Of a stretch of DNA of 13,550 nucleotides, positions 1-7,436 are shown one piece after another; position 1 is the first letter of the stretch; each line of letters starts with the position of its first letter. The position numbers and the translations under genes are program-made. Location: NCBI GenBank assembly GCA_031428675.1, contig JANOYC010000137.1:1-13550 (forward strand), written 5' to 3'. Below the pieces are notes generated by a model. The model was given only the letters and a program-made list of their open reading frames with translations, had not been told where the DNA came from and did no database searches. The DNA comes from JANOYC01 sp031428675 (GTDB lineage Bacteria > Actinomycetota > Actinomycetes > Actinomycetales > Microbacteriaceae).

Positions 1-91
1 TCGTCGTGACCGGGGTCATAGATGACAGAATCGATACGGCGCATCGCGGCCCGCTCGCAGCCGCGCCCGTGCACGGGAGGTTCCACAATCA
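1..91 (+). other. Non-coding leader before the transporter operon genes
   Basis: This segment holds no convincing gene. Two forward frames stop at once (TGA at 7-9 and at 23-25). The third stays open from the window edge to a TGA at 93-95 that overlaps the next ATG, but its translation (ending PVHGRFHNQ) resembles no protein end I recognise. A perfect 6-bp inverted repeat, CGCGGC (45-50) and GCCGCG (60-65) with a 9-base loop, could form an intergenic hairpin. In BMP-type nucleoside transporter operons the lipoprotein gene usually sits directly upstream of the ATPase gene, so this is probably the spacer after it. That placement is an inference. Confidence 0.4.
75..80 (+). promoter_or_regulatory. 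Ribosome binding site of the ABC ATPase gene
   Basis: GGGAGG lies 11 bases before the ATG at 92. It is a strong Shine-Dalgarno match at slightly long spacing, and it supports that ATG as the start. Confidence 0.6.
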
Positions 92-1591
92 ATGAAGCTC
101 GAATTGCGTGGCATCACGAAAAAATTCGGCTCACTCGTCGCCAACGACCACATCAGCATCGTGGTCGAGCCGGGTGAGATTCACTGTCTGCTCGGCGAGA
201 ACGGGGCGGGCAAGTCGACCCTGATGAACGTGCTTTACGGGCTGTATCACGCCGACGAGGGTGAGATCCTCCTCGACGACAAGCCCGTGACGTTCACCGG
301 GCCGGGCGAAGCGATGGCAGCTGGCATCGGAATGGTCCACCAGCATTTCATGCTGATCCCCGTATTCACGGTCGCCGAGAACGTGATGCTCGGCCACGAA
401 CCGACGAGCGGCGGAATCGTGCTCGATGTGAACGCTGCTCGCGAGCTCGTGCGCGAAATTTCTGAGCGCTTCGGCTTCGAAGTCGATCCCGACGCGCTCG
501 TCGGCGATCTCCCGGTCGGGGTGCAGCAGCGGGTCGAGATCATCAAGGCGCTTGCCCGGGATGCCCGAGTCCTTGTGTTGGATGAGCCGACAGCGGTGCT
601 CACCCCCCAGGAGACCGACGAGCTCATGGCCATCATGCGTCAGTTGGCCGACACCGGAACATCCATCGTCTTCATCACGCACAAGCTGCGCGAAGTCAAA
701 CAAGTGGCCGACCGCATCACGGTCATTCGACTGGGGAAAGTCGTCGGCATCGCCGAGCCGTCGGCATCCACGACCGAGCTTGCCTCGCTCATGGTGGGGC
801 GAGCCGTTGACCTCACTGTCGACAAGGGCGAGCCGGTGTTGACCGACAAGGAACTCGCCGTCGCCGGCCTTACCGTGCTCGACCAGCACGGTAATCACAT
901 CCTGGACGACGTGTCCTTCACGATCCGCGGCGGCGAGATCCTCGCCATCGCCGGGGTTCAGGGCAACGGCCAGACGGAACTCACCGAGGCTATCCTCGGC
1001 CTTCGCGGACACGTGCGCGGCTCCATCACCCTCAACGGAACCGAGCTAGTCGGATCCTCTGTGCGACAAGTGCTCGACGCGGGAGTGGGCTTTGTTCCCG
1101 AAGACCGAACCAAAGACGGGCTTGTGGCGGCGTTCACCGTTGCCGAGAACCTCATGCTGGATCGGAGCGACGGCGCTCCGTTCGCATCGGGGCTGAACAT
1201 TCGTTTCGCCGAACTGGAGCGGTTCGCCCAGGAGTCGATCAAGGAATTCGATATCCGCACGCAAGGCCCGACCGCGTTGGCCGGAAGGCTGAGCGGGGGA
1301 AACCAGCAGAAAGTGGTTCTCGCGCGCGAGCTCTCGCGAGAACTGAATCTCTTCATCGCGTCGCAGCCCACTCGCGGGCTCGACGTCGGATCGATCGAGT
1401 TCGTGCATGAACGCATCGTGCAGACGCGAGATGCCGGAGTGCCGGTGCTCATCGTGTCGACCGAACTCGACGAAGTCGTCGCCCTCGCCGACCGGATCGC
1501 CGTGATGTATCGCGGCAGAATCGTCGGAATCGTCGACGCTGACACACCGCGAAGCACCTTGGGAGAAATGATGGCGGGGATCGCCGCATGA
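92..1591 (+). CDS. Nucleoside ABC transporter, double ATP-binding subunit
   Basis: This is the ATPase of a BMP-family nucleoside importer, like B. subtilis NupO (YufO) or lactococcal NupA. It sits on the cytoplasmic face and drives the two permeases encoded next. The 499 residues are two fused ABC domains, the usual length for the family. Domain 1 has Walker A GENGAGKST (35-43), Q-loop Gln84, the variant signature LPVGVQQR (140-147), Walker B LVLDEPT with Asp164-Glu165, and switch His197. Domain 2 has a degenerate Walker A (GNGQTE, 291-296, with Gln for Lys), an intact signature LSGGNQQK (400-407), and ASQPTRGLD (423-431) in place of an acidic Walker B. This asymmetry is typical of the sugar/nucleoside branch and implies one competent ATP site. 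The ATG follows a good ribosome binding site. The stop overlaps the next start as ATGA. Ribose-type transport is possible from the ATPase alone, but the neighbours argue for nucleosides. Confidence 0.93.
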   Translation: MKLELRGITKKFGSLVANDHISIVVEPGEIHCLLGENGAGKSTLMNVLYGLYHADEGEILLDDKPVTFTGPGEAMAAGIGMVHQHFMLIPVFTVAENVMLGHEPTSGGIVLDVNAARELVREISERFGFEVDPDALVGDLPVGVQQRVEIIKALARDARVLVLDEPTAVLTPQETDELMAIMRQLADTGTSIVFITHKLREVKQVADRITVIRLGKVVGIAEPSASTTELASLMVGRAVDLTVDKGEPVLTDKELAVAGLTVLDQHGNHILDDVSFTIRGGEILAIAGVQGNGQTELTEAILGLRGHVRGSITLNGTELVGSSVRQVLDAGVGFVPEDRTKDGLVAAFTVAENLMLDRSDGAPFASGLNIRFAELERFAQESIKEFDIRTQGPTALAGRLSGGNQQKVVLARELSRELNLFIASQPTRGLDVGSIEFVHERIVQTRDAGVPVLIVSTELDEVVALADRIAVMYRGRIVGIVDADTPRSTLGEMMAGIAA

Positions 1592-2868
1592 GCCACGATC
1601 GAGTGCCCGGCGATGTGCCGAGCGGGCTGGCAACGACTGTGCCGGAGCCGGAGCCATCAGTTGCCCGAGAACTGATCAGGGAGATCCTCGGCGGCGGAGT
1701 CGTGCGCACCATCCTCGCGATCGTGCTCGGATTCGCTGTCGGGGCGATCCTCATCATTGCCACGAACAGCGACGTGATCGCAGCATCACGGTACTTCTTC
1801 GCCAGACCGGGGGACATGCTCTTTGCGGCGTGGGACGCCGTTTCGTCGGGCTACGGCGCCCTGTTCCGCGGGTCGATCTTCAACGCGAGCGCCTCGACCC
1901 CCGCTGGTGCGCTACGGCCGCTCACCGAGACGCTTCGACTGGCAACCCCATTGATCGCCGCCGGCCTCGGCATCGCGCTGAGTTTCCGAGTCGGCCTGTT
2001 CAACATCGGCGGTACCGGCCAGTTGCTCATCGGTGCGGCTTTCGCTGGCTTCGTGAGTTTCCACTGGGAACTCCCGTGGGGGGTGCACCTTCTCGTAGCC
2101 GTGATTTTCGGCATTCTCGGAGCGTCGATGTGGGGCGCGGTCGTCGGGTTCCTCAAAGCGAAGACGGGCGCGCACGAGGTCATCGTGACGATCATGCTCA
2201 ACTACATCGCTGCAGCGCTCGTGACCTACCTCATGCGCACCCCCGTGTTGCAAGACGAGTCGGCGGGCGGAAATCCGAAGACGCCAGCTCCCGCCGAAAC
2301 CGCGCAGCTGCCATTGCTGTTGGGAGATGGCTTTGCGCTGCACCTCGGATTCCTCATCGTGATCGCCGCGACGATCGGGTACTGGTGGCTGATGGAGAGG
2401 TCAACGATCGGATATCGCTTTCGGGCGGTCGGGCTCAATCCGCATGCCGCGCGCACGGCGGGCATCAACGTCGGTCGAATCTATGTCGCCGCGATGGCTG
2501 TCTCCGCTGCTTTCGTGGGAATCGCGGGCGTCAACCAGGCCCTCGGGCGAACGGCGGGCTTCACGCCGACGATCGACTCGGGCATCGGGTTCGACGCCAT
2601 CACGGTTGCGTTGCTCGGCGGGTCGACTGCTGGCGGCGTGTTCCTGGCGGGACTGCTGTTCGGCGCCATGAAGGCGGGCGGTCCGGCGATGCAGGTGCAG
2701 GACATCTCGCCCGAGGTTCTCGGTGTCGTGCAGGGCGTCATTGTGCTCGTGATCGCGGCGCCGCCGCTCATTCGGGCCATCTTCCGATTGCCGAAACCCA
2801 GTAGCGGCGGCCTAGTGCGCCAGTGGTGGAGATCGCGGTTCATCACGAAGGGAACGGTGCGAAAGTGA
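1588..2868 (+). CDS. Nucleoside ABC transporter, permease subunit 1
   Basis: This is an integral membrane subunit of the nucleoside importer, in the branched-chain amino acid/ribose permease superfamily (BPD_transp_2), resembling B. subtilis NupP (YufP). The 426 residues start with a polar cytoplasmic N-terminus of about 38 residues, then a first membrane segment near 40-58 and roughly eight more. Family motifs include RVGLFNIGGTGQLLIG (134-149), HEVIVTIMLNYIA (196-208) and a cytoplasmic coupling loop RAVGLNPHAARTAGINV (279-295) that should contact the ATPase. The long N-terminal extension before the first helix is common in actinobacterial members. Its ATG overlaps the ATPase stop (ATGA), with GGGGA at 1576-1580 as ribosome binding site. 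Its own stop overlaps the GTG of the second permease. Confidence 0.92.
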   Translation: MSHDRVPGDVPSGLATTVPEPEPSVARELIREILGGGVVRTILAIVLGFAVGAILIIATNSDVIAASRYFFARPGDMLFAAWDAVSSGYGALFRGSIFNASASTPAGALRPLTETLRLATPLIAAGLGIALSFRVGLFNIGGTGQLLIGAAFAGFVSFHWELPWGVHLLVAVIFGILGASMWGAVVGFLKAKTGAHEVIVTIMLNYIAAALVTYLMRTPVLQDESAGGNPKTPAPAETAQLPLLLGDGFALHLGFLIVIAATIGYWWLMERSTIGYRFRAVGLNPHAARTAGINVGRIYVAAMAVSAAFVGIAGVNQALGRTAGFTPTIDSGIGFDAITVALLGGSTAGGVFLAGLLFGAMKAGGPAMQVQDISPEVLGVVQGVIVLVIAAPPLIRAIFRLPKPSSGGLVRQWWRSRFITKGTVRK

Positions 2869-4151
2869 GCGCCATGACGACCTCCACCCAGCGTCAGCCG
2901 AAGGCGCTGCCATCGGCGGATACCCCACGCAGCTGGAAGGCTCCGATCGCGCTCACGATGCTCGCCCTCCTCGTGCTCGTCGCATTCGGATTCTTCGGAG
3001 AAGACAGCCACGTCGCCTTCGGTTGGTCGGACGCGGGAGACGCCCTCCGGTTGGATGACCTGAAAGTCAACTCGCTCGTGTTCTGCACCGCGCTTGGCGT
3101 GATCATGACCATCATGGCGGCGGTTTCGTGGTGGTTCGCGTGGCACCGACGCAAATCTCCAATGTGGCTCATCGTGCCTTTCGGAGTGCTCTTCGTCTGG
3201 GCCCTCGTCGGATGGGTCGGCGCTGGCGGCCGCGTCCCGGTGGAATTCCTGCTCACCGGGGCACTCGCGCTGTCGACTCCGATCGTGTTCGGCTCGCTCG
3301 CGGGTGTCATCGGCGAGCGCGTCGGCGTGGTCAACATCGCCATCGAGGGTCAATTGCTGATGGGCGCGTTCCTGTCGGCAGTGACCGCGAGCGTGACCGG
3401 CAGCCTCGCCGCAGGACTGTTCGCGGCCATGCTCGGCGGCTCCCTGGTGTCGCTCGTTCTCGCCGCCTTCTCAATCAAGTACCTCGTCGATCAGATCATT
3501 GTCGGCGTGGTTCTCAACGCCCTCGCGCTCGGAATTACGAACTTCTTCTATTCCGCGGTGCTGAGCGACAACTCGCGGGCGTTCAATTTCCCAGGGACAC
3601 TGCCTTTTCTGCCCATCCCCCTGCTGTCGGAGATCCCGATCATCGGCGGGGTGCTCTTCGACCAGCGCATCACCACCTACGCGATGTTCGTGCTGGTGCC
3701 GCTGGTGTGGTTCATCCTGTTCAAGACCCGCTGGGGTCTTCGCATCCGCGCGGTGGGAGAGCACCCGCTCGCAGCCGACACAGTGGGAATCAACGTCAAG
3801 CGCACCCGGTTTTGGACGGTCACCCTCGCTGGAATGATCGCCGGCCTCGGCGGCGGCGCTCTCACGCTCGGTTCGGTCGGCGCCTTCGTGCGGGAGATGT
3901 CTGCTGGACAGGGCTTCATCGCTCTCGCCGCGGTGATCCTCGGACGGTGGAATCCCTGGCTCGCAGCGATGGCCGCGCTGTTGTTCGGCTTCTCCCGCAA
4001 CTTTCGTATTTTCGCCGGACAGGCGGGGTCGACGATTCCGCCCGACCTGATCGCCATGACGCCATACCTGGTGACCCTTATCGCGGTCGCCGGCCTCGTC
4101 GGTCGGGCGGTCGGTCCGGCCGCGGTCGGCAAGCCGTACATCAAATCATGA
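2865..4151 (+). CDS. Nucleoside ABC transporter, permease subunit 2
   Basis: This is the second membrane subunit of the importer, resembling B. subtilis NupQ (YufQ); with permease 1 it should form the heterodimeric translocation pore. From the GTG at 2865 it has 428 residues. The diagnostic motif GERVGVVNIAIEGQLLMGAF is at 150-169, and the coupling loop RAVGEHPLAADTVGINV at 295-311. Extra N-terminal membrane segments (about 27-44, 68-90 and 101-118) precede the core, a layout common in actinobacterial homologues. I chose GTG 2865 because it overlaps the previous stop (GTGA) and follows GAAGGGA at 2847-2853. The frame is also open from a GTG at 2823, deep inside permease 1, and an ATG at 2874 is a close alternative. 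The 3' end overlaps the cdd start (ATGA). Confidence 0.9.
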   Translation: MSAMTTSTQRQPKALPSADTPRSWKAPIALTMLALLVLVAFGFFGEDSHVAFGWSDAGDALRLDDLKVNSLVFCTALGVIMTIMAAVSWWFAWHRRKSPMWLIVPFGVLFVWALVGWVGAGGRVPVEFLLTGALALSTPIVFGSLAGVIGERVGVVNIAIEGQLLMGAFLSAVTASVTGSLAAGLFAAMLGGSLVSLVLAAFSIKYLVDQIIVGVVLNALALGITNFFYSAVLSDNSRAFNFPGTLPFLPIPLLSEIPIIGGVLFDQRITTYAMFVLVPLVWFILFKTRWGLRIRAVGEHPLAADTVGINVKRTRFWTVTLAGMIAGLGGGALTLGSVGAFVREMSAGQGFIALAAVILGRWNPWLAAMAALLFGFSRNFRIFAGQAGSTIPPDLIAMTPYLVTLIAVAGLVGRAVGPAAVGKPYIKS

Positions 4152-4558
4152 TCGCGATCGATTGGGACGCCCTGCACGATCGCGCAGTGGAGGCCATGCG
4201 CCACGCGTACGCTCCGTATTCCAACTTCCCCGTCGGGGCGGCGGCGCTCGTCGACGACGGGCGGATCGTGTCGGGTTGCAACGTGGAGAATGCCAGCTAC
4301 GGAGTCGGGCTGTGCGCCGAGTGCGGTCTCGTCGGCAACCTCCACATGACCGGCGGCGGTCGCCTGGTGGCGTTCAGTTGCGTAGACGGAAACGGTGACG
4401 TTCTCATGCCCTGCGGTCGCTGTCGACAACTTCTCTACGAGAACTCGGCGCCGGGCATGGTGCTCGCCACGGTGTCCGGCATCCGGACGATCGATGACGT
4501 GCTGCCCGACGCCTTCGGACCCCGACAGCTTGACGAATACGAGAACAGCAATGGTTGA
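4148..4558 (+). CDS. cdd: Cytidine deaminase
   Basis: This cytoplasmic, homotetrameric-type zinc enzyme hydrolyses cytidine or deoxycytidine to uridine or deoxyuridine and ammonia. The 136-residue length fits the short T-CDA class. Visible residues are the substrate motif GCNVENASYG (43-52), the zinc and catalytic motif CAE (Cys56, Glu58), and PCGRC (88-92), where Cys89 and Cys92 complete the zinc site. The ATG at 4148 overlaps the permease stop (ATGA), and the aligned N-terminus (AYAPYSNFPVGAA, 20-32) leaves no room for a later start. The last eight bases overlap the next gene. It sits between the importer and the pyrimidine phosphorylase, so imported cytidine would be deaminated before cleavage. 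No clear Shine-Dalgarno is present; translation is probably coupled to the permease. Confidence 0.96.
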   Translation: MIAIDWDALHDRAVEAMRHAYAPYSNFPVGAAALVDDGRIVSGCNVENASYGVGLCAECGLVGNLHMTGGGRLVAFSCVDGNGDVLMPCGRCRQLLYENSAPGMVLATVSGIRTIDDVLPDAFGPRQLDEYENSNG

Positions 4559-5843
4559 GCAATTCGATGCGGTCGACATCATTCGCACCAAACGAGATGG
4601 GGGCCGACTCGGCACCGCCCAGATCGACTGGCTGATCTCCGCCTACACGAGGGGGTACGTCGCCGACGAGCAGATGTCGGCTCTCACGATGGCGATCTTC
4701 CTCAACGGGATGGATCGGGCGGAGATTCGAGACCTTACCCTCGCGATGATCGCGAGCGGCGAGCGCATGGATTTCGGGAACCTCCCGAAGCGAACCACCG
4801 ACAAGCACTCGACCGGTGGCGTCGGTGACAAGATCACCCTCCCGCTCGCGCCGCTCGTTGCTTCGTTCGGCGTCGCCGTTCCCCAACTGTCCGGTCGCGG
4901 GCTCGGCCACACCGGAGGCACGCTCGACAAACTGGAGAGCATTCCCGGCTGGCGCGCGTCCATCAGCAACAACGAATTCTTCGAGCAGCTGAAAGACGTC
5001 GGCGCGGTCATTTGCGCCGCCGGCACGGGGCTTGCACCGGCAGACGGCCGGCTGTACGCCCTCAGGGACATCACGGGCACCGTGGAGTCGATCCCGCTCA
5101 TCGCGTCATCGATCATGAGCAAGAAGATCGCGGAGGGCACGGCGGCGCTCGTGCTCGACGTGAAATTCGGCTCCGGCGCGTTCCTCACCGACATCGCGAG
5201 GTCCCGAGAATTGGCCGAGACAATGGTGCAGCTCGGTACCGATGCCGGCGTCGCCACGACCGCGTTCCTGACCAACATGAATGTTCCCCTGGGGCTCGCC
5301 ATCGGCAACGCCAACGAGGTGCGCGAGTCGGTCGAGGTGCTGTCCGGTGGTGGCCCCGCCGACGTGATCGAACTCACGGTCGCCTTGGCCACCGAGATGC
5401 TCGCCCTCGCGGGCGTTTACGGCGTGGATGTCGCCGAGGGCCTCCGCAACGGCAGAGCCATGGATACGTGGCGGGCAATGATCGCCGCTCAAGGCGGGGA
5501 CCCGGATGCCCCACTTCCGGTCGCCCGGGAAACGCACGTGGTGCGCGCTGAGCGCTCAGGGATCCTCGTCGAACAGCACGCGCTCCCGTTCGGCATCGCT
5601 GCATGGCGGCTCGGCGCCGGTCGCGCGCGTCAAGAAGATCCGGTCTCGCACGCGGCGGGCATCGATTTGCACGCGAAGCCCGGGGACGAGATCGCCATGG
5701 GTCAGCCCCTGTTCACCCTTCACGCCGACGAGCCTCAACGGTTCGACCGTGCGCTTGAGGCACTCGAGGGTGCATACCGAATCGGGAATCCGGGCGACGA
5801 GGTGCACGACGGTGGTCCGCTCATCGCCGGGCGCATCGGCTGA
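4551..5843 (+). CDS. deoA: Thymidine / pyrimidine-nucleoside phosphorylase
   Basis: This enzyme cleaves thymidine, deoxyuridine and possibly uridine with phosphate, giving the base and (deoxy)ribose-1-phosphate. The 430-residue length matches the family of homodimeric enzymes: a small helical domain, a large alpha/beta domain, and a C-terminal domain (about 325-430). The phosphate motif KHSTGGVGDK is at 85-94 and the family signature SGRGLGHTGGTLDKLE at 114-129. Conserved RLYALRD (167-173) and IASSIMSKK (184-192) line the pyrimidine site. The residue two before Ser114 is Gln112. As I recall, that position is Met in E. coli DeoA and Lys in Bacillus Pdp, so the sequence alone does not settle thymidine-only versus broad specificity. 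The ATG at 4551 overlaps cdd by 8 bases. The frame is open further upstream inside cdd, but homology begins here. Confidence 0.92.
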   Translation: MVEQFDAVDIIRTKRDGGRLGTAQIDWLISAYTRGYVADEQMSALTMAIFLNGMDRAEIRDLTLAMIASGERMDFGNLPKRTTDKHSTGGVGDKITLPLAPLVASFGVAVPQLSGRGLGHTGGTLDKLESIPGWRASISNNEFFEQLKDVGAVICAAGTGLAPADGRLYALRDITGTVESIPLIASSIMSKKIAEGTAALVLDVKFGSGAFLTDIARSRELAETMVQLGTDAGVATTAFLTNMNVPLGLAIGNANEVRESVEVLSGGGPADVIELTVALATEMLALAGVYGVDVAEGLRNGRAMDTWRAMIAAQGGDPDAPLPVARETHVVRAERSGILVEQHALPFGIAAWRLGAGRARQEDPVSHAAGIDLHAKPGDEIAMGQPLFTLHADEPQRFDRALEALEGAYRIGNPGDEVHDGGPLIAGRIG

Positions 5844-5858
5844 CCAAGGCATCAGCGG

Positions 5859-5864
5859 TAACGT
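5859..5864 (+). promoter_or_regulatory. Possible -10 box for a leaderless add transcript
   Basis: TAACGT fits the actinobacterial -10 pattern TAnnnT and ends 7 bases before the add ATG, the distance expected if transcription began at the start codon. It lies in the only real gap of the operon (5844-5871), which has no good Shine-Dalgarno. No convincing -35 is seen at the normal spacing. This is suggestive only. Confidence 0.35.
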
Positions 5865-5871
5865 AATAGCC

Positions 5872-6993
5872 ATGAACACACCGCACGCGGACTATCTTCT
5901 TCCCGGCGGTCGCGCCAATATCACCGCGCTCCCGAAAGTGTCGTTGCACGATCATCTGGATGGCGGACTCCGACCGCAGACGATCATCGAACTCGCCGAC
6001 GCGATCGACCTCGACCTGCCCGAGACCGACGCGGGCGCGCTCGCTGATTGGTTCGCCGCGAAGTCAGATTCTGGGTCTCTAGTCGAGTACCTCAAGACTT
6101 TCGACCTCACCACGGCGGTGATGCAGAGCGCAGAAGGCCTCGAGCGAGTCGCTCGAGAATTTGTGCAAGACCTTGGCCGCGACGGCGTGATCTACGGCGA
6201 AGTGCGGTGGGCTCCCGAGCAGCACTTGCACGGCGGGCTGTCTCTTGACGAGGTCGTCGTGGCGGTGCAGGAGGGCCTGGAGCAGGGTATCGACGACGTG
6301 CGGGCGGGCGGTGGAGACATCCGAGTGGGTCAGCTGGTGAGCGCCATGCGCCATGCCGACCGCGGCCTCGAGATCGCGAAACTCGCGGTCAGGCACCGCA
6401 ACAACGGCGTCGTCGGTTTTGACATTGCCGGCGCAGAAGACGGATTTCCCGCCGGCAGAATGCGCGACGCGTTCGACTACCTCGCTCAGCATTACTTTCC
6501 CGCAACGGTGCATGCGGGGGAGGCCGCGGGCCTCGACAGCATCGCTGGAGCGCTCTTCGATGGGCGCGCGCTTCGACTCGGCCATGGCGTGCGGCTCGCG
6601 GAGGATGTGCGCATCGAGCGCCAAGACGACGAGAACACCTACGTGACCCTCGGCCCGGTCGCCCAGTGGGTCAAGGATCGCGAAATCGCGCTCGAGATGA
6701 GCCCGTCGAGCAACCTTCAGACGGCGTCGTTCGCGCAATGGGGCGACGAGCTTGCGGACCACCCGTTTGACCTGCTGTACCAGCTGGGATTTCGGGTGAC
6801 GGTCAACACCGACAACCGACTCATGAGCAACACGACTCTCAGCAAAGAACTGTCACTGCTTGCCGACGTATTCGCCTACGACCTCGACGATCTCGAGACG
6901 TTCCAGCTGAACGCCGCAGCCTCGGCCTTCGTGAGCATTGACGACCGCGAGGAGCTCGCCGAGCGCATCGTGGCCGGATTCGACGCCGCCTGA
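5872..6993 (+). CDS. add: Adenosine deaminase
   Basis: This cytoplasmic metal-dependent TIM-barrel hydrolase converts adenosine and deoxyadenosine to inosine and deoxyinosine. The 373 residues fit the actinobacterial Add class. Visible active-site residues are the zinc ligands in LHDHLDGG (His26 and His28), HAGE (His214 and catalytic Glu217), the catalytic base His238 in LGHGV, and the zinc ligand Asp314 in NTDN. Many adenosine deaminases carry NTDD at the last site. Asn315 here matches what I recall of mycobacterial Add (NTDNRLMS), so it looks like a subfamily trait rather than a defect. The start is set by MNTPHADYLLPGG; the open frame upstream lies within deoA. The TGA shares a base with the next ATG (TGATG). 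It makes inosine for the phosphorylase encoded at 9375-10211. Confidence 0.95.
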   Translation: MNTPHADYLLPGGRANITALPKVSLHDHLDGGLRPQTIIELADAIDLDLPETDAGALADWFAAKSDSGSLVEYLKTFDLTTAVMQSAEGLERVAREFVQDLGRDGVIYGEVRWAPEQHLHGGLSLDEVVVAVQEGLEQGIDDVRAGGGDIRVGQLVSAMRHADRGLEIAKLAVRHRNNGVVGFDIAGAEDGFPAGRMRDAFDYLAQHYFPATVHAGEAAGLDSIAGALFDGRALRLGHGVRLAEDVRIERQDDENTYVTLGPVAQWVKDREIALEMSPSSNLQTASFAQWGDELADHPFDLLYQLGFRVTVNTDNRLMSNTTLSKELSLLADVFAYDLDDLETFQLNAAASAFVSIDDREELAERIVAGFDAA

Positions 6994-7436
6994 TGGCGCT
7001 GCCGCGTATTGCCGACGAGGCTATCGTCCTGGGCTATGACGCTGCGGACTGGCGCTCGGCCGTGCTCGCCTCGGGAGAAGCCCTGGCCGCGGCTGGCGCG
7101 GCCACGCCGGCCTACTCCGATGAAATGATCCGCATGATCGAGGAGCACGGTCCGTATATCGTGATCGCCCCGGGGCTCGCTCTCGCTCACGCGCGCCCGG
7201 GACCTACGGTGCTGGATGGCGGACTGGCGGTCGTCACTCTCGCGACGCCGGTGGCGTTCGGCCACGCGCACAACGACCCGGTATCCGTCGTATTGGGCCT
7301 GGCCATCGCCTCGGCCTCCGATCACCTCGAAATGATCGCTGATATCGCCAACGTCTTCAACGACTCGAACGTGGTCGCCGAACTCGCTGCAGCCGAAACA
7401 CCCGCCGATGTCCGACACATAATGGGGAGCGAATAA
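6993..7436 (+). CDS. PTS IIA component, ascorbate/mannitol-type (EIIA-2 fold)
   Basis: This is a phosphocarrier of the phosphotransferase system. It should take phosphate from HPr on a histidine and hand it to a IIB protein. The 147 residues form one EIIA type-2 domain, closest in motif to the ascorbate family (UlaC/SgaA). The active-site segment is YIVIAPGLALAHARPG (55-70) with His66 as the expected phosphorylated residue, followed by the conserved VAFGHAHNDPVSVVLGLA (87-104). It starts one base into the add stop codon (TGATG) and is joined to the IIB gene the same way (TAATG). No IIC transporter gene lies beside it, which is unusual. The substrate is therefore unknown. It may work with a distant IIC or act as a regulatory phosphocarrier. 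Confidence 0.88.
   Translation: MALPRIADEAIVLGYDAADWRSAVLASGEALAAAGAATPAYSDEMIRMIEEHGPYIVIAPGLALAHARPGPTVLDGGLAVVTLATPVAFGHAHNDPVSVVLGLAIASASDHLEMIADIANVFNDSNVVAELAAAETPADVRHIMGSE
7424..7429 (+). promoter_or_regulatory. Ribosome binding site of the PTS IIB gene
   Basis: GGGGAG ends 6 bases before the ATG at 7436. It is a strong Shine-Dalgarno inside the end of the IIA gene and fixes the IIB start. Confidence 0.6.

Noticed and set aside
3..95. Open frame from the left edge ending at TGA 93-95, overlapping the ATPase ATG
   Set aside because: It could be the tail of an upstream gene, but the about 30 codons seen show no BMP-lipoprotein-like end and are interrupted by a good hairpin and ribosome site. 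It is too short to support.
131..1012. Long open frame on the minus strand opposite the ABC ATPase gene
   Set aside because: Its translation is low-complexity, rich in His, Asp and Arg, with no motif, and it lies wholly over a gene with clear ABC motifs. Such shadows are expected in GC-rich DNA.
1830..2804. Arg-rich 324-codon open frame in the + strand overlapping permease 1
   Set aside because: It is the out-of-frame reading of the permease and encodes an Arg-rich protein with no domain. The permease frame has all family motifs.
3128..4147. Upstream extension of the cytidine deaminase frame through permease 2
   Set aside because: The frame is open but Arg/Pro-rich and non-homologous. The deaminase begins at the ATGA overlap at 4148 with a family-typical N-terminus.
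5506..5871. Upstream extension of the adenosine deaminase frame into deoA
   Set aside because: It lies over the conserved C-terminal domain of the pyrimidine phosphorylase. Homology of the deaminase begins at 5872.
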